64,000 nucleotides of DNA. It comes from Ga0077527 sp964533495. Lineage in GTDB: Bacteria > Pseudomonadota > Gammaproteobacteria > Burkholderiales > SG8-41. Position 1 is the stretch's first letter, and each line of letters opens with the position of its first letter. Shown piece by piece: positions 1-8,322 of this stretch. The stretch covers positions 157,672 through 221,671 of the forward strand of contig CAZHJU010000001.1 in assembly GCA_964533495.1 (NCBI GenBank). Reading direction: 5' to 3'. The translations under genes and the position numbers were made by a program. The notes under the pieces were generated by a model that was not told where the DNA came from, did no database searches, and was given only the letters and a program-made list of their open reading frames with translations.

Positions 1-271
1 GCGGAATGTCGCCCGCGGCATGGTGATCGAAGTAACGCACGCGGGCGCCGCGCAGCAGCACGCGCTCCACGGCGTGCGCGTTGCTGCGCAGCGAAACGTC
101 GAGCACCGTCAGGCAGTCGCCGGCATCGGCGGTCGCGGCGACGCGATCGACCAGCGCCGTGTCGCGCTTGACGCCGGTGACCAGCTCGGCCGCCTGCGGC
201 TCGACGAGCCGCAGCTGGTGCAGCGCGCAGATGCCGTCGGCGTCGCCGTTGAAGATGTCGTAGAATTTCAT
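1..271 (-). CDS. DHH family phosphoesterase, N-terminal part (cut by window edge)
   Basis: Only the first 90 residues lie in the window. The protein opens MKFYDIFNGDADGI, with a DAD motif at residues 10-12, an LDVS strand at about 57-60 and the family signature DHH at 82-84. These are metal-binding motifs of DHH phosphoesterases (RecJ, NrnA and relatives), which hydrolyse phosphodiester bonds in nucleic acids or nucleotides. The specific substrate cannot be told from this fragment. The start is the ATG on the minus strand at 271. Only two bases separate it from the divergent VanZ-like ATG at 274, so each promoter must lie inside the other gene. Confidence 0.85.
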   Translation of the reverse strand, partial: MKFYDIFNGDADGICALHQLRLVEPQAAELVTGVKRDTALVDRVAATADAGDCLTVLDVSLRSNAHAVERVLLRGARVRYFDHHAAGDIP

Positions 272-273
272 GG

Positions 274-1383
274 ATGTTGCTGGAATCCCAATCGCCGTCC
301 GCAAGACGCGGCCCCAGCCTCGCCGGAACGGCGGCGCTAGCTTACAGTCTGGTCGTCGTCTATGCCAGCCTGCAGCCCTTCGGCGGCTGGCGCGCGATCC
401 CCTCCGAGTTCGGCATCTTCCTGTTCGAGCCCTGGCCGCGGTGGATCACCGTCGAGGACGTGCTGTTCAACTTCGTCGCCTACGTACCGCTGGGTTTCCT
501 GATCGCGCTGTCGCTGCGCGCGAAATGGAGCGCGCCCGCCGCCGTCGCCGCGTCCGCGCTCGCCGGCGCGCTGCTCAGCGGCGCGCTGGAAACGGTGCAG
601 CAATACCTGCCCTCCCGCATCGCGTCGAACGTCGACCTGCTCGTCAACGCCGCCGGTGCACTGGCCGGAGCGCTGGTCGCGCCGCTGTTCTCGCCGCAGC
701 AGCCGCCGGGGCGCGCGCTGGCGCGGCTGCGCAGCCGCTGGTTCATCGACGGCCTGCGCGGCGACGCGGTGCTGGTGCTGACCGGACTGTGGCTGCTCGC
801 GCAACTGCACGCGCAGGTCGTGGCCTTCGGCAACGGCGACCTGCGCGGCATCTTCAGCCCGCCGGCGCTGTTCGCGTTCTCGCCGGACGCCTATCTTGCG
901 GCCGAAGCCGGCGTGGTCGCGCTCAACGTCGCCGGGCTCGGCCTGCTGCTGGCCGGCGTGACGCGCGAGCCCGGGCCGGCCTACTGGCGGGGACTGGCGC
1001 TGCTGTTCGCCTGCGCCTGCGCGCTGAAGGCCGCCGCCGCCGTGCTGGTGCTGCAGGCCGCCAATCCCTGGAACTGGCTCACGCCCGGCGTCCTGTTCGG
1101 CCTCGCCGGCGGCACCGCCGCGCTGCTGCTGCTCATCCGCCTGCCGCCGCGCGGACGCATGGCATTCGCGCTGCTGGCACTGGCGGCCGCGGTCGCCCTG
1201 CTCAACGGCATTCCCGAAAATCCCTACCGGCCAGCGCCCGCGCACCTGCTCCTCGGCCGGGCCAGCCACATCCTCAGCTTCGCCAGCATGATCCGCGCGC
1301 TGTCCGACCTCTGGCCCTTTCTCGCCATGTTCTGCGCGCTGCTGTGCCTTCCCCTGCGCGACACCGCGCATTACCGTTCCTGA
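274..1383 (+). CDS. VanZ-like family membrane protein
   Basis: A 369-residue polytopic membrane protein. The first ~150 residues carry the VanZ-like pattern: a YASLQPFGGW loop after the first membrane segment, then NFVAYVPLGFL, then a polar ETVQQYLPSR stretch and NVDLLVNAAGALAGA. The rest forms further hydrophobic helices rich in Ala and Leu, a C-terminal extension beyond the plain VanZ domain. VanZ is named for low-level teicoplanin resistance, but most chromosomal homologues have no known function, so no resistance role is implied. The gene is divergent from the DHH gene and is followed after 12 bases by the MazG-like gene, probably in the same transcript. Confidence 0.75.
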   Translation: MLLESQSPSARRGPSLAGTAALAYSLVVVYASLQPFGGWRAIPSEFGIFLFEPWPRWITVEDVLFNFVAYVPLGFLIALSLRAKWSAPAAVAASALAGALLSGALETVQQYLPSRIASNVDLLVNAAGALAGALVAPLFSPQQPPGRALARLRSRWFIDGLRGDAVLVLTGLWLLAQLHAQVVAFGNGDLRGIFSPPALFAFSPDAYLAAEAGVVALNVAGLGLLLAGVTREPGPAYWRGLALLFACACALKAAAAVLVLQAANPWNWLTPGVLFGLAGGTAALLLLIRLPPRGRMAFALLALAAAVALLNGIPENPYRPAPAHLLLGRASHILSFASMIRALSDLWPFLAMFCALLCLPLRDTAHYRS

Positions 1384-1395
1384 CCGGATGCCACC

Positions 1396-1770
1396 ATGCC
1401 CCGAAAAACCGCCCCCGCCTCCCCGCCCTCCCTCGCCGGCCTGCGCCGGCAGTTGCGCCGCTTCGCCGCGGCGCGCGACTGGGAACAGTTCCACACGCCG
1501 AAGAACCTGGCGATGGCGCTCAGCGTCGAAGCCGCCGAACTGCTCGAATGTTTCCAGTGGCTGACGCCGGAGCAGAGCGCGCAGCCCGCCGCGGCCGAAC
1601 TCCGCGCGATCGAGGAGGAAATGGCCGACGTGCTGCTCTACCTGCTGCGCCTGTCGGACGTGCTCGGCGTCGACCTGCCGCGCGTGGCGCAGCGCAAGCT
1701 GGCGATCAACGCCCGCAAGTATCCGGTGGCGCTGGCGCGCGGCAACGCGCGCAAATACTCGCGCCGCTGA
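1396..1770 (+). CDS. MazG-like nucleotide pyrophosphohydrolase
   Basis: A 124-residue protein of the all-alpha NTP pyrophosphohydrolase family (RS21-C6/MazG-like), which hydrolyses non-canonical or excess (d)NTPs to the monophosphate and pyrophosphate. The metal-binding ExxE...ExxD pattern is visible: E45-x-x-E48 in SVEAAELLE and E75-x-x-D78 in EEEMADVLLY, followed by the family's KLAINARKYP near residue 101. The N-terminal 10 residues are low complexity. It lies 12 bases after the VanZ-like gene. The likely role is nucleotide pool cleaning; a dCTPase specificity is possible but cannot be read from the sequence. Confidence 0.85.
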   Translation: MPRKTAPASPPSLAGLRRQLRRFAAARDWEQFHTPKNLAMALSVEAAELLECFQWLTPEQSAQPAAAELRAIEEEMADVLLYLLRLSDVLGVDLPRVAQRKLAINARKYPVALARGNARKYSRR

Positions 1771-1796
1771 CGCGGGATTGCGAAGGTGCCTCCGGT

Positions 1797-1802
1797 TATA
1801 AT
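1797..1802 (+). promoter_or_regulatory. -10 box before the ferredoxin gene
   Basis: A perfect TATAAT stands 33 bases before the ferredoxin ATG at 1836. No good -35 is seen at 16-18 bases: TTGCGA at 1778 is only 13 bases upstream. The box therefore rests on the -10 alone, plus the sharp AT island in otherwise GC-rich sequence. Confidence 0.45.
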
Positions 1803-1835
1803 TCACGCTCTCCCGTCGCAGGGCGTCTCCCCGCC

Positions 1836-2144
1836 ATGAGCCATTACAAGCACCATGTCTTCTTCTGCTGCAACCAGCGCGACAACGGCGCGCGCTGCTG
1901 CGCCGACCACGGCGCGCAGGATCTGCGCGACTACGCCAAGAAGAAGGTCAAGGAACTGAAGCTCTCCGGCCCGGGCAAGACGCGCATCAACCAGGCCGGC
2001 TGCCTCGACCGCTGCGACGAAGGCCCGGTGCTGGTGGTCTACCCCGAAGCGGTCTGGTACACCTACGTCGACCGCGAGGACATCGACGAAATCGTCAGCG
2101 AACACCTGCAAAACGGCCGCATCGTCGAACGGCTGAAAATCTGA
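1836..2144 (+). CDS. Thioredoxin-like [2Fe-2S] ferredoxin
   Basis: A 102-residue protein of the thioredoxin-fold 2Fe-2S ferredoxin family ((2Fe-2S) ferredoxin domain-containing protein). It opens MSHYKHHVFFCCNQR. Cysteines at 11/12, 21/22, 56 and 60 include the usual pattern of a C-x(n)-C pair near the N terminus and C-x3-C in GCLDRCDEGP. It should be a soluble cytoplasmic one-electron carrier; the partner is unknown. A longer open frame runs upstream, but the ATG at 1836 fits the family N terminus and sits behind a TATAAT box. It is followed 32 bases later by the alpha/beta hydrolase gene, a neighbourhood common in betaproteobacteria. Confidence 0.85.
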   Translation: MSHYKHHVFFCCNQRDNGARCCADHGAQDLRDYAKKKVKELKLSGPGKTRINQAGCLDRCDEGPVLVVYPEAVWYTYVDREDIDEIVSEHLQNGRIVERLKI

Positions 2145-2176
2145 TCCTCCGCGCCCCGCGCGCGTCCGCCACACCG

Positions 2177-2805
2177 ATGTCCGACACCGAACTGCGCTCC
2201 ATGCATCCCTCCACGCTCGAACGGCTCATCGTCGAAGGTCCCGCCGGCGCGCTGGAAACCGACCTCAACGATCCCGGCGAGCCGCGGCGCGGCATCGCGC
2301 TGATCGCGCACCCCAATCCGGTGCAGGGCGGCACCAAGGACAACAAGGTCGTCACCACGCTGGCGAAAACCCTGTTCGGGCTCGGCTACGTCGCGGTGCG
2401 CCCGAATTTCCGCGGCGTCGGCAAAAGCGCCGGCGGCTTCGACCACGGCGACGGCGAGACCGAGGACATCCTCGCGGTCGCGCGCTACGCGCAAAACCGC
2501 TTCGGCGCGCTGCCGCTGCTGCTGGCCGGCTTTTCCTTCGGCGCCTTCGTGCAGACCCGCGTCGCGCAGGCGCTGCCGCCCGGGCGCCTGGTGCTGGTCG
2601 GCCCGGCGGTGAACCGCTTCCCGGCGGCGGCCGTGCCGGCGGACACGCTGGTGATCCACGGCGAGCACGACGACGTGGTGCCGCTCGCGGCCGTGCTCGA
2701 CTGGGCGCGGCCGCAGCAACTGCCGCTGGTCGTCGTGCCCGGCGGAGAGCATTTCTTCCACGGCAAGCTGCACCTGCTGTCGCAGATCGTGCAGCGCCAC
2801 TGCGC

Positions 2806-2809
<4 letters not shown>
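2177..2809 (+). CDS. Alpha/beta hydrolase
   Basis: A 210-residue serine hydrolase. Visible are the AHPNPVQGGTKDNKV loop near residue 44, RPNFRGVGKS at 75-84, the nucleophile elbow GFSFG with Ser120, an acidic HGEHDD at 161-166 and the likely catalytic His192 in GGEHFFHG. Length and motifs match the short CocE/Hydrolase-4-like family common in beta- and gammaproteobacteria; the substrate is unknown. Its TGA overlaps the ATG of the following ABC ATPase gene by four bases, so it is translationally coupled to the NodI/NodJ-type exporter and may serve it. Confidence 0.8.
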
Positions 2810-3726
<917 letters not shown>

Positions 3727-3727
3727 C

Positions 3728-4516
3728 ATGACGAAAAAGAACCACTGGGCCCCGCCGCGCCTCAGCCTGCGTTTCGCCCACGTCTGGCGCCGCAACCTGC
3801 TGGTGTGGCGCAAGCTGGCCATCCCGTCGATGCTCGGCAACCTCGCCGACCCGCTGCTCTACATGTTCGGGCTCGGCTACGGGCTCGGCCGCATGCTGGA
3901 GGACGTCGGCGGCATGTCCTACATCGGCTTCCTCGCCGCCGGCGTCGTCTGCTCGAGCACGATGATGAGCGCGTCGTTCGAGGCGATGTACTCCGCGTTC
4001 TCGCGCATGCACGTGCAGAAGACCTGGGACGCCATCCTCAACGCGCCGCTGACGCTCGACGACGTCGTGCTCGGCGAGCTGGCGTGGGCGGCCAGCAAGA
4101 GTTTCCTGTCCGGCAGCGCGGTGCTGATCGTCGCCGCCGTGCTGGGCCTGGTGCCCTCCCCCCTGGCTCTTGCCGTGATCCCGCTGATCTTCCTGACCGG
4201 GCTCGCCTTCGCCGCGCTGGGCCTGATCATGACGGCGCTGTCGCCGAGCTACGACTTCTTCATGTACTACTTCACGCTGTGCGTGACGCCGATGATGCTG
4301 CTGTGCGGCGTGTTCTTCCCGCTCGACCAGTTGCCGGTCCCCGCGCAGGCCGTCGCCCACATGCTGCCGCTGACGCACGCGGTCGCCCTCGCCCGCCCGC
4401 TGGTCAACGGCGAGGTGCCCGCGGCCTGGGCGCTGCACGTCGCGGCGCTCGCCGCCTACGCCGTCGCCGGCTTTCACGTCGCGCTGGCGATGACCCGCCG
4501 CCGGCTGCTGACGTAA
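3728..4516 (+). CDS. ABC exporter permease, NodJ family
   Basis: A 262-residue ABC-2 type permease with six predicted membrane segments and NodJ-like landmarks (GLGYGLG, MSYIGFLAAG, SASFEAMYSAFSRM, CVTPMMLLCGVFFPLDQLP). It pairs with the preceding NodI-type ATPase to form a small two-component exporter. The spacing of one base between the genes supports one operon. The natural substrate is not predictable; the family includes lipooligosaccharide and drug exporters. The HemJ-like gene follows after one base, but its function is unrelated as far as can be seen. Confidence 0.88.
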   Translation: MTKKNHWAPPRLSLRFAHVWRRNLLVWRKLAIPSMLGNLADPLLYMFGLGYGLGRMLEDVGGMSYIGFLAAGVVCSSTMMSASFEAMYSAFSRMHVQKTWDAILNAPLTLDDVVLGELAWAASKSFLSGSAVLIVAAVLGLVPSPLALAVIPLIFLTGLAFAALGLIMTALSPSYDFFMYYFTLCVTPMMLLCGVFFPLDQLPVPAQAVAHMLPLTHAVALARPLVNGEVPAAWALHVAALAAYAVAGFHVALAMTRRRLLT

Positions 4517-4517
4517 G

Positions 4518-4949
4518 ATGGGCGCCATGCTCTGGATCAAGTCCTTCCACCTGCTGTTCGTGATCGCCTGGTTCGCCGGGCTGTTCTACCTGCCGCGCAT
4601 CTTCGTCAACCTGGCGCAGGAGGAGAACGAAACCGCCCGCGCCCGCCTGCTGCTGATGGCGCGCAAGCTCTACCGTTTCATGACCCTGCTCGCCGTGCCG
4701 GCGCTGGGATTCGGGCTCTGGCTGTGGGGCCTGTACGCGAAACACGGCATGATCGCCGGCGGCTGGATGCACGCCAAGCTCGCGCTGGTGGTCCTGCTGG
4801 TCGGCTACCACCATGCCTGCGGCCGCCTGCTGCGCCAATTCGAACAGGGCCGCAACGCCCGCTCGCACGTCTGGTACCGCTGGTTCAACGAGGTGCCGGT
4901 GCTGATCCTGCTCGCCACGGTCATCCTCGTCGTCGTCAAGCCGTTCTGA
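4518..4949 (+). CDS. hemJ: HemJ-like membrane protein (protoporphyrinogen IX oxidase, CopD/UPF0093 family)
   Basis: A 143-residue protein with four membrane segments. It closely follows the HemJ/UPF0093 pattern: LWIKSFHLLFVIAWFAGLFY with a conserved His near residue 11, LPRIFVNLA, then WMHAKLALVVLLVGYHHACG, and the C-terminal RWFNEVPVLILLATVILVVV. HemJ oxidises protoporphyrinogen IX to protoporphyrin IX in the inner membrane in many bacteria that lack HemG and HemY-type oxidases. The HemY at 52.5 kb in this window is the tetratricopeptide heme protein, not an oxidase, so this is a plausible oxidase for the organism. The start could be the internal ATG at 4527, giving MLWIKSFH as in homologues. 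Confidence 0.78.
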   Translation: MGAMLWIKSFHLLFVIAWFAGLFYLPRIFVNLAQEENETARARLLLMARKLYRFMTLLAVPALGFGLWLWGLYAKHGMIAGGWMHAKLALVVLLVGYHHACGRLLRQFEQGRNARSHVWYRWFNEVPVLILLATVILVVVKPF

Positions 4950-4954
4950 CCGGC

Positions 4955-5347
4955 ATGACCCCCGCCCTTCCCGTTTTCGCGCTGCTGGCGGCGCTGGCCG
5001 CGCCTGCCGCCGCAGCCGATGCCCGCATCATCGTCCAGGAGTCGCCGCTGGCCGGCTTCCAGTACTACGAAGGCAAGGCGCTGTGGGACATGATGCGCAC
5101 CGGCGACGCGCTGCAACTGGCGCGCGAGCCGCGCAACCCGCACGATGCCAACGCGGTGCGCATCGAATGGCGCGGCGAAATGCTCGGCTACATCCCGCGC
5201 CGGGAGAACGCCGACGTCGCGCGCCAGATGGATCTCGGCGCGCCGGTGAAGGCGCGCATCGTGCGCCTCGTCGAAGCGCGCAATCCCTGGCAGCGCGTGC
5301 GTTTCGAGGTCTACGTCGACCTGCGGCCGGGGCCGCGCCGGGATTAA
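4955..5347 (+). CDS. Secreted HIRAN domain protein
   Basis: A 130-residue protein starting at ATG 4955 (a longer frame runs upstream through the HemJ-like gene and is not used). Residues 1-21 form a signal peptide ending near AAPAAAAD. The rest is one HIRAN domain: SPLAGFQYYEG, then LQLAREPRNPHDANAVRIEW and MLGYIPRRENADVARQMD. HIRAN domains bind DNA 3' ends in eukaryotic HLTF. Standalone bacterial versions with signal peptides are common, but their role is not established. It lies between the HemJ-like gene (five bases) and the methyltransferase gene (four bases), so it is probably cotranscribed. Confidence 0.8.
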   Translation: MTPALPVFALLAALAAPAAAADARIIVQESPLAGFQYYEGKALWDMMRTGDALQLAREPRNPHDANAVRIEWRGEMLGYIPRRENADVARQMDLGAPVKARIVRLVEARNPWQRVRFEVYVDLRPGPRRD

Positions 5348-5351
5348 AAAC

Positions 5352-6506
5352 ATGGAGCATTTCTTCGCGACCTGCCCGCGCGGGCTGGAAGGCGTGCTCG
5401 GCGAAGAACTCGCCGCGCTCGGCGCGCAGCAGGCGGCGGCGGTCGACGGCGGCGTCGCCTTCCGCGGGCCGTTTGCGCTGTGCTACCGCGTCAACCTCGA
5501 AAGCCGCATCGCCAGCCGCGTGCTGTGGCGCGTCGGCCAATGCCGCTACCGCGACGAGAAAGACATCTACGCTGCCGCGCGCAAGCTGCGCTGGGCGCAG
5601 TGGTTCGGCCCGAAACAGACCCTCCGCGTCGACACCGCGGCGATCAAGAGCCCGCTGAAAAGCATCGACTTCGCCACGCTGCGCGTGAAGGACGCGGTCT
5701 GCGACGTGCTGCGCGAAACCGAGGGCAACCGCCCCGACATCGACACCCGCAACCCGGACGTGCGCATCCAGCTCTTCCTCAGCCGCGACGAGGCGGTGTT
5801 CTACCTCGACACTTCGGGCGAGGCGCTGTTCAAGCGCGGCTGGCGCGCGGCGACCGGCGACGCGCCGCTGCGCGAGAACCTCGCCGCCGGCATCCTGAAA
5901 CTCGCCGGCTGGACGCCGGAACAACCGCTGCTCGATCCGATGTGTGGCAGCGGCACCTTCCTGATCGAGGCCGCGCTGATGGCCATGGGCCGCGCGCCGG
6001 GACTGCACCGGTCCTTCGGTTTCGAGAAACTGCGCAACTTCGATGCGGCGGCCTGGACGGCGCTCAAAGCCGCCGCCGAGAAGAATACAAAAATATCAAT
6101 AAAATCAAGTATTTATGGATATGACCGTAGCGGCGACGCGATTGCGCTGGCCCGCCGGAACGTCGCCGCGCTGGGACTGGAAGCGCAGATCGAGCTGAAG
6201 CAGTGCAGCTTCGAGGATTCGAAACCGCCGCGGCCCTCGGGCATCCTGATCACCAACCCGCCCTACGGCGTGCGCCTGGAAGAACTCGACGACCTCGCCG
6301 CGTGGTATCCCAGACTCGGCGACATCCTGAAGCAACGCTATGCCGGGTGGACCGCCTACATTTTCACCGCCGATTTGCGCATCGCGAAGCTGATGCGGCT
6401 GCAGCCGTCACGCAGGACACCGCTGTTCAACGGGGCGCTGGAGTGCCGGTTGTTCAAGTACGAGATCGTGGCGGGGAGCATGAGGAAAACCAAAGAGGAG
6501 ACCTGA
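5352..6506 (+). CDS. THUMP-domain class I SAM-dependent RNA methyltransferase (RlmL N-terminal-like)
   Basis: A 384-residue protein. Residues ~1-155 are a ferredoxin-like plus THUMP RNA-binding region (HFFATCPRGLEGVLGEEL at the start, later NPDVRIQLFLSRDEAVFYLDTSG). The methyltransferase domain follows with DPMCGSGTF at 195-203 (SAM binding) and NPPYG at 302-306 (N-methyltransferase catalytic motif). It resembles the RlmL half of E. coli RlmKL, which makes m2G2445 in 23S rRNA. The RlmK half is absent, as in many bacteria. Residues 245-255, just before YGYDRSGDA, are encoded by one copy of the dispersed AT-rich element, which reads through in frame as a Lys/Ile/Ser-rich linker. Confidence 0.85.
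   Translation: MEHFFATCPRGLEGVLGEELAALGAQQAAAVDGGVAFRGPFALCYRVNLESRIASRVLWRVGQCRYRDEKDIYAAARKLRWAQWFGPKQTLRVDTAAIKSPLKSIDFATLRVKDAVCDVLRETEGNRPDIDTRNPDVRIQLFLSRDEAVFYLDTSGEALFKRGWRAATGDAPLRENLAAGILKLAGWTPEQPLLDPMCGSGTFLIEAALMAMGRAPGLHRSFGFEKLRNFDAAAWTALKAAAEKNTKISIKSSIYGYDRSGDAIALARRNVAALGLEAQIELKQCSFEDSKPPRPSGILITNPPYGVRLEELDDLAAWYPRLGDILKQRYAGWTAYIFTADLRIAKLMRLQPSRRTPLFNGALECRLFKYEIVAGSMRKTKEET
6088..6116 (+). repeat. Dispersed AT-rich element, copy A (inside the methyltransferase gene)
   Basis: Copy A contains AAAAATATCAATAAAATCAA and shares 24 identical bases with copy B near 43.06 kb. The core at 6103-6115 fits the IHF consensus WATCAANNNNTTR exactly (AATCAA-GTAT-TTA). It is translated in frame as part of the RlmL-like protein. 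Confidence 0.8.
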
Positions 6507-6551
6507 CGCTGCGCATGAACCGCCGCGAAGCAGCCAACATCGATGCAACGC

Positions 6552-6848
6552 TTAGCGGTCATGCCTCGCGCGCCAGTAGCCAGGCAGGCGGCTCTGATGC
6601 GCCACCACTTCGATCCGGAGAGTCTCCGCGGCTGCACTGTAGATGAGCGTAAAAGGAAATCGCGGAAGCACAAAGCGCCGGAGATCAGTATCAACGGCTT
6701 GCCCCATTTCAGGGTGCTCAAGCAGCAGATTCGTCGCGCGCCAAACCTCGGCTTCGAAAGATTCGCCCAAGCCCGGAACTTCCTGCTCGTAGTGCAGCGC
6801 TGCCTCAATCAGTTCCAGCTCCGCTTCCGGGTGGAACTCCAGCCTCAT
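6552..6848 (-). CDS. RelE/ParE family toxin
   Basis: A 98-residue protein of the RelE/ParE superfamily. It has the family opening MRLEFHPEAELELIEAALHYEQ, a central LLLEHPEMGQAVDTDLRRF and the terminal strands FPFTLIYSAAAETLRIEVVAHQSRLPGYW. Such toxins act on ribosome-bound mRNA or on DNA gyrase; this subgroup, paired with an 'addiction module' antitoxin, is closer to ParE. The gene starts at 6848 and overlaps the end of the antitoxin gene by four bases, the usual antitoxin-first arrangement. It lies in the accessory patch downstream of and convergent with the methyltransferase gene. Confidence 0.85.
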   Translation of the reverse strand: MRLEFHPEAELELIEAALHYEQEVPGLGESFEAEVWRATNLLLEHPEMGQAVDTDLRRFVLPRFPFTLIYSAAAETLRIEVVAHQSRLPGYWRARHDR

Positions 6849-7081
6849 CGTTTCAGGCGGTTGCGCAGATTTGCGTAAACCTGTTCACCTGGAACCGGCT
6901 GCACCTTGCCTTCAACGATCTCCCGATGTCGCCGTTGCGCCTCCTTGATCCAGGCCGTCTCGACATCAGTGTCGGCCGGGCCATCAAGCTCGGCAATAAG
7001 GACACGGACAAGGTCCGCTTTTTCGTCCGGGCTCAAAGCCCGGATTTTCGCTTCAATCTCGGCAGTGGCAATCGACATCAT
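6845..7081 (-). CDS. Addiction module antitoxin
   Basis: A 78-residue acidic and helical protein with the pattern of the addiction-module component family (TIGR02574-like): LSPDEKADLVRVLIAELDG followed by ETAWIKEAQRRHREIVEGKVQPVPG. The C-terminal part, with the conserved VxPxxE-like stretch, is the toxin-binding tail. It should neutralise the ParE-like toxin encoded immediately downstream with a four-base overlap. Two adjacent ATG codons (7081 and 7078) are possible starts. No DNA-binding domain is obvious, so autoregulation is uncertain. Confidence 0.85.
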   Translation of the reverse strand: MMSIATAEIEAKIRALSPDEKADLVRVLIAELDGPADTDVETAWIKEAQRRHREIVEGKVQPVPGEQVYANLRNRLKR

Positions 7082-7248
7082 GACCTCCGTTCAGATTCCT
7101 CCGCAACCGGAATATTGTAACGCCCGAGCCTTTTGAATACTAACCGGGCAGCATGAGCCGCCCCGGTTGATCAATGTATTGGTACGTTGCCAAATCCCCC
7201 CACAGGCCCACTCCGGATAAACCGGTCAAACGAAGCCGTTTCCCCGAT

Positions 7249-7638
7249 TCAGTTCGCTTCCGGATTCAGCAAGGGCCATACCCTCAGCGTAAGGCTGCCT
7301 TCCTTCGCGGGTGACCAGGTCACCGCATGATGGCAGGGCCCCGCGCGGGTCTGCCGGTCCCGGGGACAGACGCAGCCCCTGTCCTCAGGGCGGCTCCCGG
7401 CCGATCCGCTGGGCCCGCACTCCAAGCCCAGCGCAAGCAACTGGGCGCCGGATTCGTCGAACGGCAGAAACTTCGTCACGAACTCCACATCACCGGCAGA
7501 CACATCGGCCGGCGTGGTCCAGCCTGCCCGGGGATCGTTCGCGATGATACTAGCCCAGGAAAACTTCGGAGCACCTCTGAACCTTTCCTTCCATTCACCA
7601 CAATGCTTTTGAAAGATTCTTTCGGACTCCAAAGTCAA
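7249..7638 (-). pseudogene. Unrecognised, probably decayed reading frame
   Basis: A 129-codon open frame that I do not recognise. The first ~75 residues (KFSWASIIANDPRAGWTTPADV and EFVTKFLPFDESGAQLLALGL) look like a genuine protein. The following stretch (GSRPEDRGCVCPRDRQTRAGPC) has the arginine- and cysteine-rich look of out-of-frame GC-rich DNA, and the end again looks ordinary. The simplest reading is a gene fragment with a frame disruption in the middle. It lies in the accessory patch between the toxin-antitoxin pair and the mosaic fragments. No function can be given, and it may not be expressed. Confidence 0.35.
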
Positions 7639-7685
7639 TAATGTGAATCAAAAAATCAACCTAACCCCTTTGACCGTTACATATA

Positions 7686-7977
7686 TTAGTACGTTTTGCT
7701 TAAAACGTGGTATGGCCCGTACTTTCTTATATCGCTTAGAAATTGCTTTCTGTTAGATGCACAAGCTTTGGAAAAAAACTGGCGACTCTGCGAAAGCTTA
7801 GAGTACAGAAAACGGTCTTCAGTTTTGCCAACCTGCATTGTTGCTATTCCGTCAGCAATTCCAAGACATGATATTTGAGACATTTCTTGTGGTGTCATGT
7901 CTTTCTGCATTTTTTCCTTGCCACCAATAATAGGCATAGATCTACATGTTTCTAGCACTTCTTTTTGAGCTGCATCT
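7686..7977 (-). pseudogene. AT-rich gene fragment, C-terminal piece with a CLGIADGI motif
   Basis: On the minus strand this stretch encodes IDAAQKEVLETCRSM, then MTPQEMSQISCLGIADGIA and a C-terminal KACASNRKQFLSDIRKYGP. The Cys-Leu-Gly-x-x-x-Gly pattern and late cysteine recall Rap1a/Tai-type immunity proteins, but the match is loose. The AT-rich, coherent protein-like sequence ends abruptly at about 7978, where GC-rich DNA begins and the reading frame shifts. It has no start of its own, so it is a 3' fragment joined to foreign sequence. Confidence 0.4.
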
Positions 7978-8322
7978 ATCCATGCTGTCGGCGCAACCCT
8001 GCTGGCGGAAGGTGAAGCTGACGAGCAGCTTGTCCTGGTTGCCGTAGCTGATCGATATGTCATCGCCATGCGAAAATCGCCCTTCCCTGCCCCGGCCCCA
8101 TGCGTCTTCCAGCAGTTTTCTGGTGATGCAGATTTTCTGCTCGTCGAACGACACCCCGAGTGACGATTTCAGCCCCTTCTCCCGATGCCAGCTCAGCACG
8201 GAGGGACGGTTGCTTTCCGCCTCCCACGCCATGTCAAAACGGACAGCGGTGAATTCCGGCGGGTACCCGCTTCGCTTGTTCGGGAGAATTCGGGGGCTTG
8301 TAATCCAGTGTGGCCCCAACAA
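7942..8322 (-). pseudogene. GC-rich gene fragment, unknown family
   Basis: This frame encodes a coherent middle section (EFTAVRFDMAWEAESNRP, LGVSFDEQKICITRKLLED, GDDISISYGNQDKLLVSFTF) that ends in frame-shifted residues after QQGCADSM. It is GC-rich, unlike the AT-rich fragments on both sides. It looks like a piece of a different gene spliced between the end of the LprI-like gene (8234 onward) and the CLGIADGI fragment. No family is recognised. The overlap with both neighbours and the abrupt base-composition boundaries suggest recombination between related accessory genes. Confidence 0.4.
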
